9,344 nt of DNA, from the NCBI GenBank assembly GCA_946626265.1, contig CAMOUE010000076.1, forward strand, positions 1 to 9,344. Direction: 5' to 3'. Every line of letters begins with the position of its first letter. Within the stretch, counting starts at the first letter, position 1. The stretch comes from an uncultured Eggerthellaceae bacterium. GTDB taxonomy: Bacteria; Actinomycetota; Coriobacteriia; Coriobacteriales; Eggerthellaceae. The notes under the pieces are model-generated. The model saw only the letters and a program-made list of their open reading frames with translations, was not told the DNA's origin and did no database searches. Position numbers and translations under genes: made by a program. Below, in pieces: positions 6,703 to 9,344 of the stretch.

Positions 6703-8139
6703 ATGTTCGATAACCTACAAGACCAACTACAGGAAGTGTTCGACGACCTCAAGGGCAAGGGCCGCCTCTCCGAGGCCGACATCAGCGTCGCGATGCGCAG
6801 GGTGCGCATGGCGTTGCTCGAGGCGGACGTGAGCTTCAAGGTAGTGAAGTCGTTCGTCACGAAGGCGACGGCGCGTTGCATGGAAGCCGACGTGCTGGAG
6901 TCGCTGACGCCGGCGCAGAACGTCATCAAGGTCGTGCTCGACGAGCTCACATCGCTGCTCGGCGAGAGCGAGTCCAAACTCGAGCTCGCGCCTAACAAGC
7001 AGCCGAACGTGATCATGCTCGTCGGCCTGCAGGGTTCCGGCAAGACGACGGCGGCCGCGAAGCTCGCCTACCTCCTGAAGCGCGAGGGGCACAATCCGCT
7101 GCTCATCGCATGCGACGTGTACCGTCCCGCCGCGGCCGACCAGCTCGAGACGCTCGGCGGCGAGATCGGCGTGCGCGTGTACCGTTCCGACGAGAAGGAC
7201 CCCGTCGCGATCGCGAAGGCGGGCATCCGCGATGCGATCGACAACCTCAAGGACGTCTGCATCGTCGACACGGCCGGCCGCCTGCACGTCGACGAGGACA
7301 TGATGGCCGAGGCCGAGAGCATCAAGGCGGCGGTCGACCCCGACGAAGTGCTCATGGTCGTCGACGCCATGACCGGCCAAGACGTCGTGAACGTGGTCGA
7401 GACGTTCTCCGAGCGCGTCGAGTTCGACGGCGTCATCATGTCCAAGATGGACGGCGACGCGCGCGGCGGCGGCGCGCTTTCCGTGCGCGAGGCGACGGGC
7501 AAGCCGATCAAGTTCATCTCCTCGGGCGAGAAGCCCGATTCGCTCGAGGTCTTCCATCCCGACCGCATGGCGCGCCGAATCCTGGGCATGGGCGACGTCG
7601 TGTCGCTCATCGAGAGCGCCGTCAAGGTGCAGCAGGAGGAAGAGGAGGCCGAGGCCACCGAGCGCCTGCGCAAGATGGACCTTAACCTCAACGACTTCCT
7701 CGACATGAACCGCCAGATCCGCAAGATGGGCGGCGTGGGCAAGCTCATCAGCGCGTTGCCGGGCGGCGACCGCATGATGTCGCAAGGCCAGGTCGACGAG
7801 CATGCGCTCGACAGGATGGAAGTCATCATCAACTCCATGACGAAGCAGGAGCGCGAGAAGCCCGACATCATCAACGGCAGCCGCCGCGCGAGGATCGCGG
7901 CGGGCGCGGGCGTCACCGTCACGGCGGTGAACCAGCTGCTGAAGCAGTATTCCGAGACGCGCAAGCAGGTCAAGAAGATGATGTCGCAGTACAGCGACAT
8001 GTCGAACAATTCCGGGCGCGGTCGCGGCAAGAAGGGCAAGAAGGGCGGCAAGAAGCGCCGTGGGCCGCGCATGGGCATGCCGGGCCTGGGCGGCATGAGC
8101 ATGGCCGACATCAAGAAGATCCAGGAAATGATGGAATAG
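6703..8139 (+). CDS. ffh: Signal recognition particle protein Ffh (SRP54)
   Basis: Ffh binds the 4.5S/SRP RNA and signal sequences of emerging membrane and secreted proteins, and hands the ribosome to FtsY. The 478 residues comprise an N domain (1-95, with the family motif ALLEADV at 37-43), a G domain, and an M domain (about 325-440). GTPase motifs are GLQGSGKT (108-115), DVYRPAA (138-144), DTAGR (189-193) and SKMDGDARGG (247-256). The M domain contains the RNA-binding segment SRRARIAAGAG (393-403). It ends in a very basic Gly/Lys/Arg stretch (438-454) and a Met/Gly-rich end. AAGGA at 6691-6695 lies 7 nt before the ATG. In many bacteria rpsP follows ffh; here an LRR gene follows after 3 nt. 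The SRP RNA gene is not visible in the window. Confidence 0.97.
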   Translation: MFDNLQDQLQEVFDDLKGKGRLSEADISVAMRRVRMALLEADVSFKVVKSFVTKATARCMEADVLESLTPAQNVIKVVLDELTSLLGESESKLELAPNKQPNVIMLVGLQGSGKTTAAAKLAYLLKREGHNPLLIACDVYRPAAADQLETLGGEIGVRVYRSDEKDPVAIAKAGIRDAIDNLKDVCIVDTAGRLHVDEDMMAEAESIKAAVDPDEVLMVVDAMTGQDVVNVVETFSERVEFDGVIMSKMDGDARGGGALSVREATGKPIKFISSGEKPDSLEVFHPDRMARRILGMGDVVSLIESAVKVQQEEEEAEATERLRKMDLNLNDFLDMNRQIRKMGGVGKLISALPGGDRMMSQGQVDEHALDRMEVIINSMTKQEREKPDIINGSRRARIAAGAGVTVTAVNQLLKQYSETRKQVKKMMSQYSDMSNNSGRGRGKKGKKGGKKRRGPRMGMPGLGGMSMADIKKIQEMME

Positions 8140-8142
8140 CGC

Positions 8143-9054
8143 ATGGCCGACGCGGTTCAACACGCAGTGGATGCCTCGCGCGAGACGGCCGCCGGTGCCG
8201 TGAGGCGTGCGGACGGAGCGGCACACGAGGCGGCCGAAGACAGCCCGTTCGTCTTGACGCTGGAGCTCTACGACGGCAGGGAGAAATCCGTGACCGTCCC
8301 CGAAGGCGTCACCAAGATCGGGCGGAGGGCTTTCGCGAACAACCGCTACGTTCGCGAGATCGTCATCCCCGACGGCGTCACCGTCATAGGCGAGGAGGCG
8401 TTCGCGTCCTGCGTGAACGTCGAGCGCATCGTCGTCCCCGGTTCCGTCCGCGAAATCGGGGAGGGCGCCTTCAAAGGCTGCTGGAAGCTCGACGGCGTCA
8501 CGGTTCCGGAAGGCGTCGTCGAGCTGCCGCGCAAGACGTTCGCCCGCTGCAGGTGCCTGAACGACATCGTGCTGCCGAGCACGTTGAAGGTCATCGGCGA
8601 CGCTTGCTTCCAGTACTGCTCGACCATGAAGGCGCTCGCCGTACCGGAGTCGGTCGAACGGCTGGGGGAGAGCGCCTTCTACGGGTGCCGCGAACTCGAG
8701 TCCCTCGAGCTCAACGACGGACTCGACACCATCGAGAACGAGGCGTTCCGCAACTGCATCGCGCTTTGCTCCATCGAGGTTCCCGAGTCCGTTGCCTGGA
8801 TCGGGCAGCGCTGCTTCAAAGACTGCACCGGGCTCGTCTCGGCATTCCTGCCGGACGGGCTCGAGTTCTTGGAGGAGGGCCTGTTCGAGGGGTGTTCGTC
8901 GCTCGATGCGGTTGTGCTGCCGGCCGCGCTCTCGCACGTGGAGTCGCGCGTTTTCGCGAAGACCGGTCTCGCGCAAGACGACCTTTCCATCTCGGACGAG
9001 TGCGTCGTCGCGCCTGATGCGTTCGACGAACCTGCTGAATTGCGTGTTGACTAG
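8143..9054 (+). CDS. BspA-type (LRR_5) leucine-rich-repeat protein without signal peptide
   Basis: The product has 303 residues. The first 35 or so are Ala-rich and charged with no hydrophobic core, so there is no signal peptide, and no transmembrane segment or wall anchor follows; it is probably cytoplasmic. Residues about 37-285 are ten repeats with an exact 23-residue period. The turn proline recurs at 53, 76, 99, 122, 145, 168, 214, 237 and 260 (Asn at 191), with Phe always 11 residues later (64 to 271). Cys lies 14 residues after the turn position in eight consecutive repeats (90, 113, 136, 159, 182, 205, 228, 251). This is the LRR_5 / BspA / Treponema-type solenoid, normally a binding scaffold. 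Thirteen cysteines in all is high. The start lies 3 nt after the ffh stop with only a weak GGA in front, so reinitiation after ffh is likely. The family is clear, the function unknown; no enzymatic domain is seen. Confidence 0.9.
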   Translation: MADAVQHAVDASRETAAGAVRRADGAAHEAAEDSPFVLTLELYDGREKSVTVPEGVTKIGRRAFANNRYVREIVIPDGVTVIGEEAFASCVNVERIVVPGSVREIGEGAFKGCWKLDGVTVPEGVVELPRKTFARCRCLNDIVLPSTLKVIGDACFQYCSTMKALAVPESVERLGESAFYGCRELESLELNDGLDTIENEAFRNCIALCSIEVPESVAWIGQRCFKDCTGLVSAFLPDGLEFLEEGLFEGCSSLDAVVLPAALSHVESRVFAKTGLAQDDLSISDECVVAPDAFDEPAELRVD

Positions 9055-9115
9055 CCTGTGTCGCAGTAGTCGAGCTTGATTGCAAAAGCTAGGTTTTCCT
9101 TAAATTGCAAGCAAC

Positions 9116-9155
9116 CGCCTGGATGCGCAGCGCGGTGGCGCCTGGACGCGCGGCG
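9116..9155 (+). repeat. 17-bp direct repeat, 23-bp period
   Basis: CGCCTGGATGCGCAGCG (9116-9132) recurs as CGCCTGGACGCGCGGCG (9139-9155), with 15 of 17 positions the same. The second copy runs into the left outer arm of the palindrome, so the edge of that element is itself duplicated. GC-rich sequence makes some chance similarity likely, but the length is greater than expected by chance in so short a region. Confidence 0.6.
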
Positions 9156-9165
9156 AAAGTGTTGA

Positions 9166-9271
9166 CTGCAAATCTGGGCTTGTTTAGTGAAAAATGCTGC
9201 AAATCGCAGCTTGTATATATAAACAAGCTGCGATTTGCAGCATTTTCAGGTATACAAGTGCGATTTTGCAG
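9166..9271. repeat. Four copies of a 21-bp motif, two per strand
   Basis: The consensus is CTGCAAATC-n3-GCTTGT-n-TA. Copies on + are at 9166-9186 and 9197-9217. Copies on - are at 9220-9240 and 9251-9271; the last has one extra A in the A run and lacks the G before CTTGT. On each side the period is 31 bp. The arrangement is head-to-tail toward the centre from both sides. In the two inner copies, GCTGC-AAATC-GCAGC can fold as a small hairpin by itself. Confidence 0.75.
9191..9246. terminator. Inner 24-bp hairpin, candidate bidirectional terminator
   Basis: The stem starts with AAAA and ends with TTTT on either strand, around a GC-containing core and the loop ATATATAA. This symmetry suits termination from both sides, and it is the strongest structure after the LRR gene. 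The T run is only four bases and belongs to the stem, so it is not a standard intrinsic terminator. A 24-bp RNA stem is also long enough to be cut by RNase III. Confidence 0.5.
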
Positions 9272-9344
9272 TCAACACTTTCGCCGCGTGTTGTATCCCG
9301 GCCGCCCGCCGCCTGTCTCGCTCTAACGTGCCCACGACACTCGT

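Larger units (their letters stand above)
9149..9288. repeat. 140-bp nested palindrome (outer inverted repeat)
   Basis: The outer arms 9149-9172 and 9265-9288 are 24-bp perfect inverted repeats. If one mismatch is allowed, they extend to 9146 and 9291. The inner arms 9191-9214 and 9223-9246 are a second perfect 24-bp pair. All pairs have coordinate sum 18437, so both share one axis at 9218.5, with 18-nt spacers on each side that still pair in part, and an 8-nt AT loop. No flanking target-site duplication is evident. Possible identities are a paired REP/BIME-like unit, a small non-autonomous element with terminal inverted repeats, or an operator array. No transposase gene is present. Confidence 0.85.
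9055..9344. other. Non-coding region after the LRR gene
   Basis: No convincing gene is seen on either strand in the last 290 nt. The stretch 9055-9115 is AT-richer than the genes and contains TTGATTGCAAAA (9076-9087), an 11/12 match to the TTGACTGCAAAA of the palindrome that follows. The stretch 9116-9155 is GC-rich and repeated. The stretch 9149-9288 is the nested palindrome. The last 56 nt (9289-9344) show nothing recognisable. No separate terminator with a long T run is visible for the operon. Confidence 0.7.

Noticed and set aside
6727..8976. Long open frame on the minus strand opposite ffh and the LRR gene
   Set aside because: Same codon-bias shadow; it crosses two well supported genes and shows no recognisable motif.
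9074..9112. Possible terminator hairpin just after the LRR gene
   Set aside because: Stem pieces of only 4 bp with a 4-nt bulge, a 19-nt loop and no T run behind it.
9162..9190. Promoter in the left arm (TTGACT with TTTAGT or TAGTGA), and its mirror on the minus strand
   Set aside because: TTGACT is a good -35, but the -10 candidates are poor or at 15-nt spacing. The two would point at each other within the palindrome and drive no visible gene.
9149..9288. CRISPR array or tRNA-like structure
   Set aside because: Repeat copies are inverted in pairs rather than all direct, spacers are too short and not unique, and no tRNA arms are seen.
9105..9326. Small + strand open frame of 73 codons across the palindrome
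   Set aside because: It starts at a TTG without a ribosome site and reads through both arms of the inverted repeat. The composition has no protein-like pattern and the palindrome explains the sequence.

Overview
The window looks like a housekeeping segment from a GC-rich actinobacterial chromosome, most likely class Coriobacteriia (Eggerthella or Gordonibacter type). This is inferred from the strong GC bias at third codon positions, the gene order rpmF-plsX-rnc-smc-ftsY-ffh without fab or acpP genes between plsX and rnc, and a BspA-type leucine-rich-repeat gene attached to the end of the cluster. The assignment to class is inference; no rRNA or other direct marker is present.

Layout, all genes on the + strand. 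Positions 1-93 hold the end of rpmF (ribosomal protein L32), followed by a strong intrinsic terminator at 117-146. plsX (169-1152, acyl-phosphate synthesis for phospholipids) starts only 22 nt after the terminator. A 165-nt spacer with an 11-bp perfect hairpin leads to rnc (RNase III, TTG start at 1318). Then come smc (2198-5749), ftsY (5759-6673), ffh (6703-8139) and a ten-repeat LRR protein gene (8143-9054). Gaps from rnc onward are 7, 9, 29 and 3 nt, so these five genes look like one operon.

The genes serve basic cell biology. plsX feeds phosphatidic acid synthesis. rnc processes rRNA and other double-stranded RNA. smc condenses and segregates chromosomes. ftsY and ffh are the two GTPases of the signal recognition particle pathway, the receptor and the RNA-binding targeting factor. 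The last gene encodes a protein of unknown role with no signal peptide. Its very regular 23-residue repeats and cysteine ladder make it the least ordinary gene here.

The most unusual DNA is the AT-richer 290-nt region after the last gene. It holds a 140-bp nested palindrome (9149-9288) in which two separate 24-bp perfect inverted repeats share exactly the same axis. The palindrome is built from four copies of a 21-bp motif, two on each strand at a 31-bp period. A 17-bp direct repeat overlaps its left edge. It may be a bidirectional terminator, a BIME-like or MITE-like repeat, or a protein-binding array. The sequence alone does not decide between these.
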